From: Solirubrobacterales bacterium
GTDB taxonomy: Bacteria; Actinomycetota; Thermoleophilia; Solirubrobacterales; 70-9
Direction: 5' to 3'
DNA length: 14,554 nt
Assembly (NCBI GenBank): GCA_013694825.1
Contig: JACDBR010000031.1
Span: 1-14,554 of the forward strand
The notes beneath the pieces are model-generated. The model saw nothing but the letters and a program-made list of their open reading frames with translations. It was not told the origin of the DNA and did not search any database. Positions 1 through 5,911 of this stretch are shown in pieces; position 1 is the stretch's first letter; every line of letters starts with the position of its first letter. Made by a program: the position numbers and the translations under genes.

Positions 1-780
1 GTGGGTAATCGGTGAGTGGGTACTTGGCTCGGATCTCGTTGCGTCGGGCGCGTTCCTCGACGAGCTCGAACAGCTCCTTCGGGACGAGCGGCTCGTAGAC
101 TGGTGCGGGGCTCCAGACCCAGTGCTCGCGCGGGCGGATGAACGGGCGGCCGCGGCGCTTGCCGTGGCGGCCCCAGACGTTGTAGCCCGTGTACTTCGGG
201 TTGCGCAGCATGGCCTGGATCTTGTGCGGGTTGGGGTGGGGGTGCTGCTCGAGGCAGTAGCCGTAGGGGACGGGGCCGCCGGTGTGCCAGCCCTGGCGGG
301 CGCTCTCCTCCATGCCGCGGCGGCTCTTCTCGATCAGGTCGCGCACGTACCACTCGGCGACGCCCTGCTTGACGCGGCGGGTGAGGATCGCGGTGGCGTT
401 GGCAGTCATCGGCTCGTCGGCGGCGAAGAGGCCTATGTCGCGCTGCTCGAGCTGGCGCTCTATCTGGGTGGCGTCGGCGGTCATGCGCGAGAGGCGGTCG
501 ATCGACTCGACGATCAGCGCGTCGAAGACCCGCCCGTTGGCGGCGGCGTCCAGCAGGTCGGTGAGCCCGCCTTCATGCGGCACCGATACGCCGAGCCCGG
601 CGCCATCTCCCTTCCCGCGATCGGCGAGTCCCTTGCGGTCCGACTCGACGTCCCAATAGTGGGCTACAACGTCGCCAGCAGCGGGCTCGATGGCGCGCTT
701 GCAGGACGCGAGCTGGCGTGGGATCGAGAGTGACGGGTCCTGGGCGTCGTCGGTGGACACGCGGAGAACGCGAACCTCAT
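1..780 (-). pseudogene. Large serine recombinase, frameshifted at the start, internally deleted, runs off the window
   Basis: The minus strand reads as a serine site-specific recombinase over about 259 codons, open to the window edge at base 1. Visible parts are the catalytic-Ser motif RVSTDD (codons near 763-746), the resolvase-domain stretches FDALIVESIDRLSR and LTRRVKQGVAEWYV, then the recombinase-domain motifs GPVPYGY and AMLRNPKYTGYNVW. These enzymes cut and rejoin DNA at attachment sites through a phosphoserine link. Two defects show. The only well-placed ATG (780-778, behind GAAGGAGA and overlapping the upstream PIN stop as ATGA) is one base out of frame with the conserved sequence, so a base seems lost right after the start. 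Near 225-235 the protein jumps from HPHPNP to the AMLRNPKYTG motif, omitting roughly 50-60 residues usual in the family. An in-frame TTG start farther upstream is possible but would add an unrelated tail. The C-terminal end lies outside the window. Confidence 0.8.
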
Positions 781-1247
781 CGCGGTCTCCTTCGCTTCCG
801 ACCTTCGGCGGTCGGCGAGGCAAGCCGCTGGCTGAGCTCGCTCGGGCGGCTGCCCAGGCCTGCTTTGAGCAGCGCCCGGTCGAGCGTCGCGAGCGTGGCT
901 CCGCGACTCTCGGCCACCGCGGCGTAGGCGGCGTCGTAGATGGTCAGGTCGTGGCGCTCGGCGAGCTCCGCGGCCAGGCGCAGCTCGTCGGTGTCAGGCC
1001 GGACAGCGGGGCAGATCTCGTCAAGTGCCCCGAGTACGGTCGCGACCTGGTCAGCCGTGGCCTTCGCGCGGCCTCGCATCAGCGCGTTGCCGACCTCGTA
1101 GGCGGTCAGGTCGAGCACCAGCAGCGCGACCGTCCTCGCCTGGTGGGCGGCGACCAGGGCGCGGGCCTCGGGCACCTCCTCCTCGCCCTCGGCGTGGAAC
1201 CACTTGAGGGCCACGCTGGCGTCGCTAACGACGTCGATCGCGGGCAT
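777..1247 (-). CDS. vapC: PIN-domain toxin, VapC type
   Basis: A 156-residue PIN-domain protein, expected to be a Mg-dependent RNase that cleaves specific RNAs when not held by its antitoxin. Counting from the ATG at 1247, the four acidic metal ligands of the fold are visible: D9 (VSDASV), E51 (AYEVGNAL), D105 (TIYDAAYAA) and D123 (LATLDRAL). The N-terminal MPAIDVVSDASVALKWF is typical of the family. A GTG at 1259 in the same frame is an alternative start; neither has a clear Shine-Dalgarno, which fits translation coupled to the antitoxin gene that it overlaps by 23 bases. The basic tail after residue 130 (ending RKRRRPR) is longer than usual and may be an extension. Its TGA overlaps the start of the recombinase gene, so the three genes could share a transcript. 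Family assignment is firm; the RNA target cannot be told. Confidence 0.87.
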   Translation of the reverse strand: MPAIDVVSDASVALKWFHAEGEEEVPEARALVAAHQARTVALLVLDLTAYEVGNALMRGRAKATADQVATVLGALDEICPAVRPDTDELRLAAELAERHDLTIYDAAYAAVAESRGATLATLDRALLKAGLGSRPSELSQRLASPTAEGRKRRRPR

Positions 1248-1479
1248 CGCGGTCGGCACGGATTAGCTTGGCGGACTCGAAGCGGCCGGCGCCGGCAAGG
1301 GCGGCCCGAGCGCGCTCGAGTGCGGCGTCGATCGCCACGGGGTCGGGCCAGCCGAGCTCGCGCCGCGCGGCCTCCTGCAGGAACGCGCTGCGACTGGTGC
1401 GTCGCTCACCCGCCGCGCGGTCGATCCGCTCGAGCAGGTCATCGGGCACCGAGATCATGACCTTCGTCGCCTTTGCCAC
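1225..1479 (-). CDS. Ribbon-helix-helix antitoxin (CopG/VapB-like)
   Basis: An 84-residue protein. The N-terminal strand KVMISVPDDLLERID and helices RRTSRSAFLQEAARREL are the ribbon-helix-helix DNA-binding fold, residues about 6-43. The C-terminal half, with FESAKLI and a charged tail DRDARDRRR, is where such antitoxins wrap their PIN partner. It lies immediately upstream of the PIN gene and overlaps it, so the pair is a type II toxin-antitoxin module: the antitoxin blocks the toxin and, with it, represses their promoter. A perfect inverted repeat overlapping a TATAAT box sits 8 bases upstream of the ATG and is the likely operator. No Shine-Dalgarno is seen and the promoter geometry suggests a leaderless transcript. 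Confidence 0.85.
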   Translation of the reverse strand: MAKATKVMISVPDDLLERIDRAAGERRTSRSAFLQEAARRELGWPDPVAIDAALERARAALAGAGRFESAKLIRADRDARDRRR

Positions 1480-1486
1480 GCGAACG

Positions 1487-1506
1487 ATTATAGCTCGTCG
1501 CTATAA
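1487..1506 (-). promoter_or_regulatory. Toxin-antitoxin promoter with overlapping palindromic operator
   Basis: TTATAGC (1488-1494) and GCTATAA (1500-1506) form a perfect 7-bp inverted repeat with a 5-base spacer. On the minus strand the repeat contains a consensus -10 box TATAAT (1492-1487), and only 7 bases separate it from the antitoxin ATG at 1479, so transcription should begin at or next to the start codon. No good -35 is visible. Palindromes over the -10 are the usual site of ribbon-helix-helix autoregulation; binding here is inferred. Confidence 0.68.
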
Positions 1507-1722
1507 CGGCTGCGAGTGCTCGCCACTTACCGGGCCGGGCTATGAACACCTATCCCCGGGCGGGTCTCCGCGGGCCGCGCGTTGGAGCCCATCTGCCCTC
1601 GCTTGATCTTGTCGCAGGGGCCCACCCGCTCACCCGCGGCCGCGGGCGCCGCCGCCAGCTTGTCGCAGATTGGCCAGGCTGCGGACCGCTGAGCGCGGCG
1701 CCAAACGCCCGTCGCAAGGCCT
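1507..1722. other. Non-coding gap between the antitoxin promoter and the kinase 3' end
   Basis: I see no credible gene here. The stretch contains a 14-bp perfect palindrome (1633-1646, CCCGCGGCCGCGGG) and a 10-base direct repeat CTTGTCGCAG at 1611-1620 and 1659-1668. Neither matches a known element I can name; the palindrome could help terminate transcription from either side. Confidence 0.4.
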
Positions 1723-2673
1723 TCACCGCTGAATCCGGGGCTTGAGCTTCGAGAGCCTGGGTTTCGGCAGCCGATCCAAGACGAGCTCGAGCTCGTCCGC
1801 CAGCGCGCTTGCGGTCGGGCGTTGTGCCGGGTCGCGAGCGAGGCAGGCCATGATCGGGTCGGCGAGGGGGGAGGGCACTTTGTCCATCAACTTCCGGGGC
1901 TGCTCAACCAGCTGGGGAAAGCGTTCGGTGGGAACCTTCGACTCTCGATCCCCCTTCGTGAAAGGACGATCGCCTACCAGCGCCTCGAACAGGGTGACGC
2001 CCACGCCCCAGACATCCGCCGGCGGGCCGATCGGCACGTCATCATCGGGACGGGCTTGCTCGGGGGCCATGTAAGCATCGGTTCCGACCGGGGACCGGAT
2101 CTGGGCGCAGCGCTCGATGGTACGGGCAACGCTGAGGTCGATCAGTCGTGCCGGGCCTCCCATGATGACGTTCGAGGGCTTTACGTCGAGATGGATTACG
2201 CCCTCGGCCCCCAGGTAGTGAATAGCGCTGCAAAGCTGGATGGCCAGCGATACGAGTTGCTCGGGCAGAAGCGGGCCGTACTTGCGCCGCAGTGAGGAGA
2301 GCCGTGGTCCCTCGAGGTGCTCCAAGACCACGTGCGGTCGCGGGCCATCGAGATCGGCGCCGAAGCTGCGCACGACCACCGGATGGTTGAGGCGGTTGAG
2401 CAGCTCGACCTCGGAGCGCAGGCCCTCGCGGGTGTGCTTGTCCTCGACGAGGCCCGGCCGAAGGACCTTGATCACGACCAGGGAGCGGAGGTGGTCATCC
2501 CAGGCCAGGTAGGCCTCGTAGCGCAGGCCGCCGCCGAGCCGCTTGATCGCGCTTCTCCCCGGCACGATCTCATCGCCTTGATGCAGCCGCCAGCGCGATT
2601 CCTCCGGATTCGAAGGCTCGTCAATCGCGGAGTCAAGGTCGGCTACATCCGACTCGTTCGGATAAGTGGGCAT
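1723..2673 (-). CDS. Soluble Ser/Thr protein kinase (Hanks type)
   Basis: A 316-residue kinase-domain protein that should transfer phosphate from ATP to Ser/Thr of protein targets. From the ATG at 2673: glycine-rich loop around RLGGGLRYEAYLA (about 46-58), ATP-binding Lys in VVIKVL (K69), helix-C Glu in RSEVELLNRLNHP (E88), catalytic loop HLDVKPSNV (H161, D163, K165, N168), metal-binding Asp in LIDLS (D179), and MAPEQA of the activation segment (202-207). The catalytic loop has HLD instead of HRD and the metal motif is DLS instead of DFG, but the residues needed for catalysis are present, so I expect an active non-RD kinase. There is no transmembrane segment or sensor domain, unlike PknB-type kinases. 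An in-frame start 29 codons upstream would begin inside the hairpin region; ATG 2673, with GAGG just before it, is preferred. The gene follows a small exported-protein gene on the same strand. Confidence 0.9.
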   Translation of the reverse strand: MPTYPNESDVADLDSAIDEPSNPEESRWRLHQGDEIVPGRSAIKRLGGGLRYEAYLAWDDHLRSLVVIKVLRPGLVEDKHTREGLRSEVELLNRLNHPVVVRSFGADLDGPRPHVVLEHLEGPRLSSLRRKYGPLLPEQLVSLAIQLCSAIHYLGAEGVIHLDVKPSNVIMGGPARLIDLSVARTIERCAQIRSPVGTDAYMAPEQARPDDDVPIGPPADVWGVGVTLFEALVGDRPFTKGDRESKVPTERFPQLVEQPRKLMDKVPSPLADPIMACLARDPAQRPTASALADELELVLDRLPKPRLSKLKPRIQR

Positions 2674-2695
2674 GGGCCTCGACGAGGGTAAGCGA

Positions 2696-2727
2696 ACGAG
2701 TGGCGCCCCAGACGAGACGCCACTCGT
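2696..2727 (-). terminator. GC-rich hairpin between the exported-protein and kinase genes
   Basis: ACGAGTGGCG (2696-2705) pairs perfectly with CGCCACTCGT (2718-2727) around a 12-base loop, with further pairing possible just outside. It lies 23 bases upstream of the kinase start and downstream of the exported-protein gene. There is no U-run, so it could be a GC-type terminator, attenuator or mRNA-processing site. Confidence 0.5.
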
Positions 2728-2738
2728 GCTCGCTTCAC

Positions 2739-2765
2739 CCTCGGTGCCCAGCGGGAGCACCGAGG
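2739..2765 (-). terminator. GC-rich hairpin right after the exported-protein gene
   Basis: CCTCGGTGC (2739-2747) and GCACCGAGG (2757-2765) form a perfect 9-bp stem with a 9-base loop, starting 7 bases after the TGA at 2774-2772. With the hairpin at 2696-2727 it makes a tandem pair. No U-tract follows on the minus strand, as is frequent for proposed terminators in high-GC Gram-positives. Confidence 0.55.
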
Positions 2766-2771
2766 CCAGTG

Positions 2772-3167
2772 TCAGGAGCTGTTCGAGACGCTGTGCGACA
2801 TCCCGGTTCCCTGCGTGGTACCGGTCGCCGTGTTGGCGCTTGCGTTGTCGCCGCTGTCGGAGACGCTGTGCGAGACGCCGGTGCCGACGGTGGTGCCGGT
2901 GGCGGTGTTGCCACTTTCGCTGCCGATGCTCTGCTGACCAGTGCCGTCGCTGCCCTGCTCGTCGTCATCATCATCATCGTCGTCTTCGTTCGCGATCGGG
3001 TCGTCTGAGCCGTCGTCGCGCATACCCGCAACTGAGTCATCAGCGCCTGCGGACGCAACCGCCGGGCTGATCACCGCGAACAGGAACGCGGCTGCCATCA
3101 GTGTGAGGGCCGCGATGCTGATCCGGTTCCAGAGCGTGCTCTGATCGTAGGAGTCCTCGTAGTGCAT
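2772..3167 (-). CDS. Small exported Asp/Ser-rich repeat protein, function unknown
   Basis: A 131-residue protein I do not recognise. ATG 3167 follows AGAGGA at good spacing. Residues 15-40 are a hydrophobic stretch ending SPAVASA, a plausible Sec signal peptide cut after residue 40; otherwise it would be a single membrane anchor. The mature part has an eight-Asp run (62-69) flanked by Glu, then two near-identical 20-residue units at 87-106 and 112-131 (NTATGTT-GTG-SHSVS-S, varying at four places). The protein ends exactly at the end of the second unit. The low-complexity acidic and Ser/Thr/Gly-rich composition suggests a surface or cation-binding role, which is inference only. Two hairpins follow the gene, then the kinase gene on the same strand; Ser/Thr-rich units could be decoration sites but nothing proves a link. 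Confidence 0.72.
   Translation of the reverse strand: MHYEDSYDQSTLWNRISIAALTLMAAAFLFAVISPAVASAGADDSVAGMRDDGSDDPIANEDDDDDDDDEQGSDGTGQQSIGSESGNTATGTTVGTGVSHSVSDSGDNASANTATGTTQGTGMSHSVSNSS
2775..2909 (-). repeat. Two 60-bp in-frame tandem units coding the C-terminal repeats
   Basis: Bases 2850-2909 and 2775-2834 code the two 20-residue repeats, with a 15-base linker between them. The DNA match includes GAGACGCTGTGCGA at the 3' end of both units (plus-strand reading). This looks like an in-gene duplication that could vary in copy number between strains. Confidence 0.7.
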
Positions 3168-3300
3168 GAAATCCTCTCGTTGGTTCGGCCTACGTCTCTC
3201 TCGGCAAGGCCGGGCACGAGGATCACGCTGAAGCCTCTGGTCTCAAACCTTTGTCTAGCCCTCGGCCCGCCTCGAGCCGGTGGGCTTCGCCTCTGCCGAG

Positions 3301-3569
3301 ATGAGTGACGCGCTCGGGCGACTCGGCACCACGACCGATGCTCGCGACCGCGCGCGGGCGATGACCGCGGCGATCGACGTCTCGCAGTCGGCGCTCGATC
3401 TCAAGCTCCGCTGCCGGTCGCCATCGATATCCACCTGCTGGCCCTCCGCGGGAGCGTTGTCGACCGCGACCTCGACACGATCGAGGCCGAGGCCGACGCG
3501 GTTGCTCGACACCCCTGGCTGGATTCGAGCCCTGAGCTGACTCCCGCCCAGGAGCTGCCAGCCAACTAG
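3301..3569 (+). pseudogene. Frameshifted small conserved protein, function unknown
   Basis: From ATG 3301 the plus strand reads a helical protein through AAIDVSQSALDLKLR to about 3411. The reading then continues sensibly only in another frame, PVAIDIHLLALRGSVVDRDL then AEADAVARHPWLDSSPELTP, to TAG 3567-3569. The two halves join with a one-base change near 3405-3415. The part after the break has the amphipathic, Asp/Glu/Leu-rich make-up of a real helical protein, while the continuing first frame becomes a Ser/Arg/Pro-rich tail. I cannot name the family. An in-frame GTG at 3280 would add seven residues. It could be a true pseudogene or a sequencing error. Confidence 0.5.
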
Positions 3570-3624
3570 CCGTATCCGTCGACCCGAAGGCCGTCAGCCG
3601 GGCTGCAGATGTGCGCTGCGCGAC

Positions 3625-4152
3625 CTAGGGGGCGAGGCTCAGGGTCAGGACGTTGGTCCAGTTGCGATCGATGGTCGCGGCCATCTCCTTGTCCTGGGCC
3701 AGGCAGTGCCGCGCCAGCTCGGCCGTCCCACCGTCAGCCTGCCGCTCACCGAGCTGTTCGAGCAGACTCAGTGACGCTATCTCGAGGTGCTCGAAGACGA
3801 AAGCGTTGCGGGCATTGGCGCCGTGATCCTGGCCGCCGAAGCCGTTGGCGAGAACCCAGGCCTTGGCAGCGAGCGATAACCCGCCTGTGCGGAAGCCCGC
3901 CGGGGCGCTGCCGAGATCTCCGAGCCGCGCGGCGAGCCGGCGCGCGTGCTCGGCCGTCTCCGCGCGGTGCCCGGAGAAGACGTTGTGCATCCGGCCCAAT
4001 AGCTCGGCGACCTCGGCTGAGGACGCGGGATCGTCGCGCTCAGCCGCGACCTTGCTCAGCATCGGATCGAACATGGCGAGCGCTGCTGATTTGGCTGCGT
4101 GGATCGAGCGAAGCTGCTCGATGGTGGCGATCTCAAGCGACAGCTCGCTCAC
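3625..4152 (-). CDS. Ferritin-like helical protein (DUF892/YciE-YciF-like)
   Basis: A 175-residue, mostly alpha-helical protein. Start GTG 4152 overlaps the TGA of the upstream dioxygenase-rhodanese gene as GTGA, which sets the start and implies translational coupling. Carboxylate/His positions suited to a ferritin-like four-helix bundle recur on successive helices: E12 in IATIEQLRSIHAAKSAAL, E65-E68-H69 in AETAEHARRL, E121-H122-E124 in VFEHLEIASLSLLEQL, and D154-E156 in AQDKEMAATI. Similar proteins are linked to stress and metal binding, but their reaction is mostly unknown. Being third in a persulfide-detoxification operon suggests a role in sulfur or oxidative stress, or iron supply for the mono-iron dioxygenase upstream; this is inference. 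A longer reading upstream in this frame only runs through the neighbour gene. Confidence 0.72.
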   Translation of the reverse strand: MSELSLEIATIEQLRSIHAAKSAALAMFDPMLSKVAAERDDPASSAEVAELLGRMHNVFSGHRAETAEHARRLAARLGDLGSAPAGFRTGGLSLAAKAWVLANGFGGQDHGANARNAFVFEHLEIASLSLLEQLGERQADGGTAELARHCLAQDKEMAATIDRNWTNVLTLSLAP

Positions 4153-5534
4153 GGCGACGTCATTTCGACGGGATTTCCAAGGCGCTCCCACTTGGGCACT
4201 CCACCCTCGATCACGTGAATGGGGTGCTCGGCCCCGTAGCGCTGCACGAGGCTCGCGGCCACCGCCGCGCGCTGGCCCGAGCCGCAGACCACGGCGACGG
4301 GCCGCGACCGATCGAGACCTTCCGGAAGATCGTCGATGTCGTGCCAGGGCTCGAAGATCGAGCCGGGAATGTGCCCGGCCTCCCACTCCGAGAGCTCGCG
4401 GACGTCAAGGATCTGCAACCCCTCAGCATCGACTCGCTCCTTGAGCTGATCGAGTGGCAGGCGCTCGATTCGCGCGACCTCGCGCTTCTCCTGGCGCCAG
4501 CTCGTCATGCCGCCGCCGAGGAACCCGGCCAGCTTCGAGATCCCAACGGCCACCGCGAGCCTGGCGGCACGCCGACCGTCCTCGTCGTCGCGACCGATCA
4601 GCACGATCTCCTGGTCGCGGTCGGCGAGCCAGGCCAGCTTCGAGCCGAACCCTGCGCTGAGGATCGGGATCGAGACCGCGCCCGGGATGTGGGCATCGTC
4701 GAACTGCTGGTCGGTGCGGGCGTCGACGATCAGAGCGCCTTCTGAGCGCTTCTGGTCGACCTGACGCGGAGCCAGGGGCAGGACCTCCGCCCCTTCGGTC
4801 AGCAGCGGGCCTTTGTTCAGTTCGACGATCGCCTTGAAGTTCGGAGGCTGCGGGCCGAGCTTCGAGATGGATTTCGCGACGAACTCCTCCTCGTCGTCGA
4901 TTGCGAGGGTGGGATTGTGCTCACGCTCGAAGCCGATGGTGGAGGAGATCTTCATGTCCATCCCAGGGCTGCCGCACATCGAGCCACCGAGGTGCGCCGG
5001 CCAGACCTCGCAGCTGTCGGGAAGGCTGAGGAGCTTCTGCTGCAGCGAGCGGTAGATCCCACGTGCCCCCTCGCGCTCATCGATCGCCAGGTCGGGGCGA
5101 GCGATGTCGTTGACGAACAGGCTGTCCCCGGTCAGAACGGCCCAGGGCTCCTCTCCGCGGCCGCGGTCGATCAGGGCGAAAGCGGTGTGCTCGGGTCGGT
5201 GACCGGGGGAATGCACGGCGCGAATCAGGACTTGGCCGACCTCAAGCTCGAAACCGTCGTCGATCGCCTCATGCTCGTAGTCGGGCTGGGCCTCGCGGTG
5301 GATATAGATCCTCGCCCCGGTCGCAGCGGCCAGGCGGCCGTGGCCGGAGACGTGGTCGGCGTGGTTGTGGGTCTCGAGGATGTGCTCGATCGAGACTCCG
5401 AGATAGCGGGCCAGGTCGAGGTAGACGTCGATCTCGAAGCGAGGATCGACGATCGCGGCCTCACCCGCCTTCTCGTCTCCGATCAGGTAGGAGGCACATC
5501 CGAGGTCGTCGTGAGTGATCTGGCGAAAGATCAT
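4149..5534 (-). CDS. Persulfide dioxygenase-like metallo-beta-lactamase fused to two rhodanese domains
   Basis: A 461-residue cytosolic fusion. Residues 1-about 240 are an ETHE1-like metallo-beta-lactamase fold: THNHADH (H56, H58, D60, H61), HSPGH (H112), TGDSLF (D137) and PAHLGGSMCG (H181). In this family a single iron oxidises glutathione or other low-molecular-weight persulfide to sulfite. Residues about 258-350 are a rhodanese domain that has lost its cysteine (VLIGRDDEDGRR where CGSG-like residues are expected). Residues about 360-455 are a second rhodanese with catalytic Cys417 in VVCGSGQRA, able to carry sulfane sulfur. ATG 5534 overlaps the TGA of the ArsR gene as ATGA, and the 3' end overlaps the ferritin-like gene. 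The set points to sulfide/persulfide removal, with sulfite or sulfane sulfur as product. Whether the thiol partner is glutathione, mycothiol or coenzyme A cannot be seen. Confidence 0.92.
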   Translation of the reverse strand: MIFRQITHDDLGCASYLIGDEKAGEAAIVDPRFEIDVYLDLARYLGVSIEHILETHNHADHVSGHGRLAAATGARIYIHREAQPDYEHEAIDDGFELEVGQVLIRAVHSPGHRPEHTAFALIDRGRGEEPWAVLTGDSLFVNDIARPDLAIDEREGARGIYRSLQQKLLSLPDSCEVWPAHLGGSMCGSPGMDMKISSTIGFEREHNPTLAIDDEEEFVAKSISKLGPQPPNFKAIVELNKGPLLTEGAEVLPLAPRQVDQKRSEGALIVDARTDQQFDDAHIPGAVSIPILSAGFGSKLAWLADRDQEIVLIGRDDEDGRRAARLAVAVGISKLAGFLGGGMTSWRQEKREVARIERLPLDQLKERVDAEGLQILDVRELSEWEAGHIPGSIFEPWHDIDDLPEGLDRSRPVAVVCGSGQRAAVAASLVQRYGAEHPIHVIEGGVPKWERLGNPVEMTSP

Positions 5535-5875
5535 GCCCGCAGCCCCGTGCCGTCTTCGATCACGGAGCTGAGCTCGCGCAGCTGGTCTCGCAGGCCGGCG
5601 CAGACCTCGTCGCAGAGCTCGATCAGGGTCGGATCGGCGATCTGATAGAGCGCCCGGGAGCCCTCGCGACGGCGCGTCACCATGCGTTCGCCGAGCAGCA
5701 CGCCCAGGTGCTTGGAGACGTTGGCCTGGGTGCCGCCGGTGGCCTCCACCAGCTCGGTCACCGATGCCTCGCCGGCGGCGTGCATCAGGTTGAGGAGCCG
5801 CAGCCGTGTCGGCTCCCCGAGGACGGCGAAGCGCCGGGCGATGATCTCGGCCAGCTCTGGGGTGAGGTCAGTCAC
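5531..5875 (-). CDS. ArsR/SmtB-family repressor, probable persulfide sensor
   Basis: A 114-residue winged-helix regulator. Family motifs are RRFAVLGEPTRLRLLNLM (residues 15-31) and the recognition region VTELVEATGGTQANVSKHLG (39-58), then the wing RRREGSRALYQIAD. The start is GTG 5875. Its only cysteines are C88 and C92 (ELCDEVC) in the C-terminal helix. There is no ELCVCDL-type metal site in the recognition helix, and no N-terminal Cys to pair with C88/C92 as in SqrR/BigR. It heads an operon with the dioxygenase-rhodanese gene and faces the TauE/SafE gene, so sensing of reactive sulfur by this CxxxC pair is a reasonable inference. A 26-bp inverted repeat lies in the divergent promoter, and a TATACT -10 box 7 bases from the GTG suggests a leaderless mRNA under autorepression. 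Confidence 0.88.
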   Translation of the reverse strand: MTDLTPELAEIIARRFAVLGEPTRLRLLNLMHAAGEASVTELVEATGGTQANVSKHLGVLLGERMVTRRREGSRALYQIADPTLIELCDEVCAGLRDQLRELSSVIEDGTGLRA

Positions 5876-5882
5876 GGCCTAG

Positions 5883-5911
5883 AGTATAGCCATCTGGTTG
5901 AATAGCTATAT
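5883..5911. promoter_or_regulatory. Divergent arsR / permease promoter with inverted-repeat operator
   Basis: TATAGC (5885-5890) and GCTATA (5905-5910) form an inverted repeat; extending inward, TATAGCCAT and ATAGCTATA match at 8 of 9 paired positions, giving a 26-bp symmetric site of the size ArsR dimers bind. The left arm overlaps a minus-strand -10 TATACT (5888-5883), 7 bases from the arsR GTG. The right arm ends one base before the permease ATG (5912), which has no Shine-Dalgarno. One bound repressor could shut both directions. Confidence 0.7.

Noticed and set aside
122..733. A 203-codon plus-strand open frame at the left edge
   Set aside because: Antisense to the serine recombinase, whose conserved motifs are unambiguous on the minus strand.
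690..1460. A 256-codon plus-strand open frame over the toxin-antitoxin genes
   Set aside because: Arg-rich composition without motifs, antisense to well-supported PIN and ribbon-helix-helix genes.
2961..2984. TCATCATCATCG-type microsatellite
   Set aside because: These are the codons of the eight-Asp run in the exported protein on the other strand; not a separate repeat element.
3255..3512. 85-codon minus-strand open frame
   Set aside because: Antisense to the frameshifted plus-strand gene, with no motif; the plus-strand halves look more protein-like, although this choice is not certain.
3609..4745. A 378-codon plus-strand open frame
   Set aside because: Antisense to the ferritin-like and dioxygenase-rhodanese genes; its sequence is Arg/Ser/Pro-rich and shows no domain.
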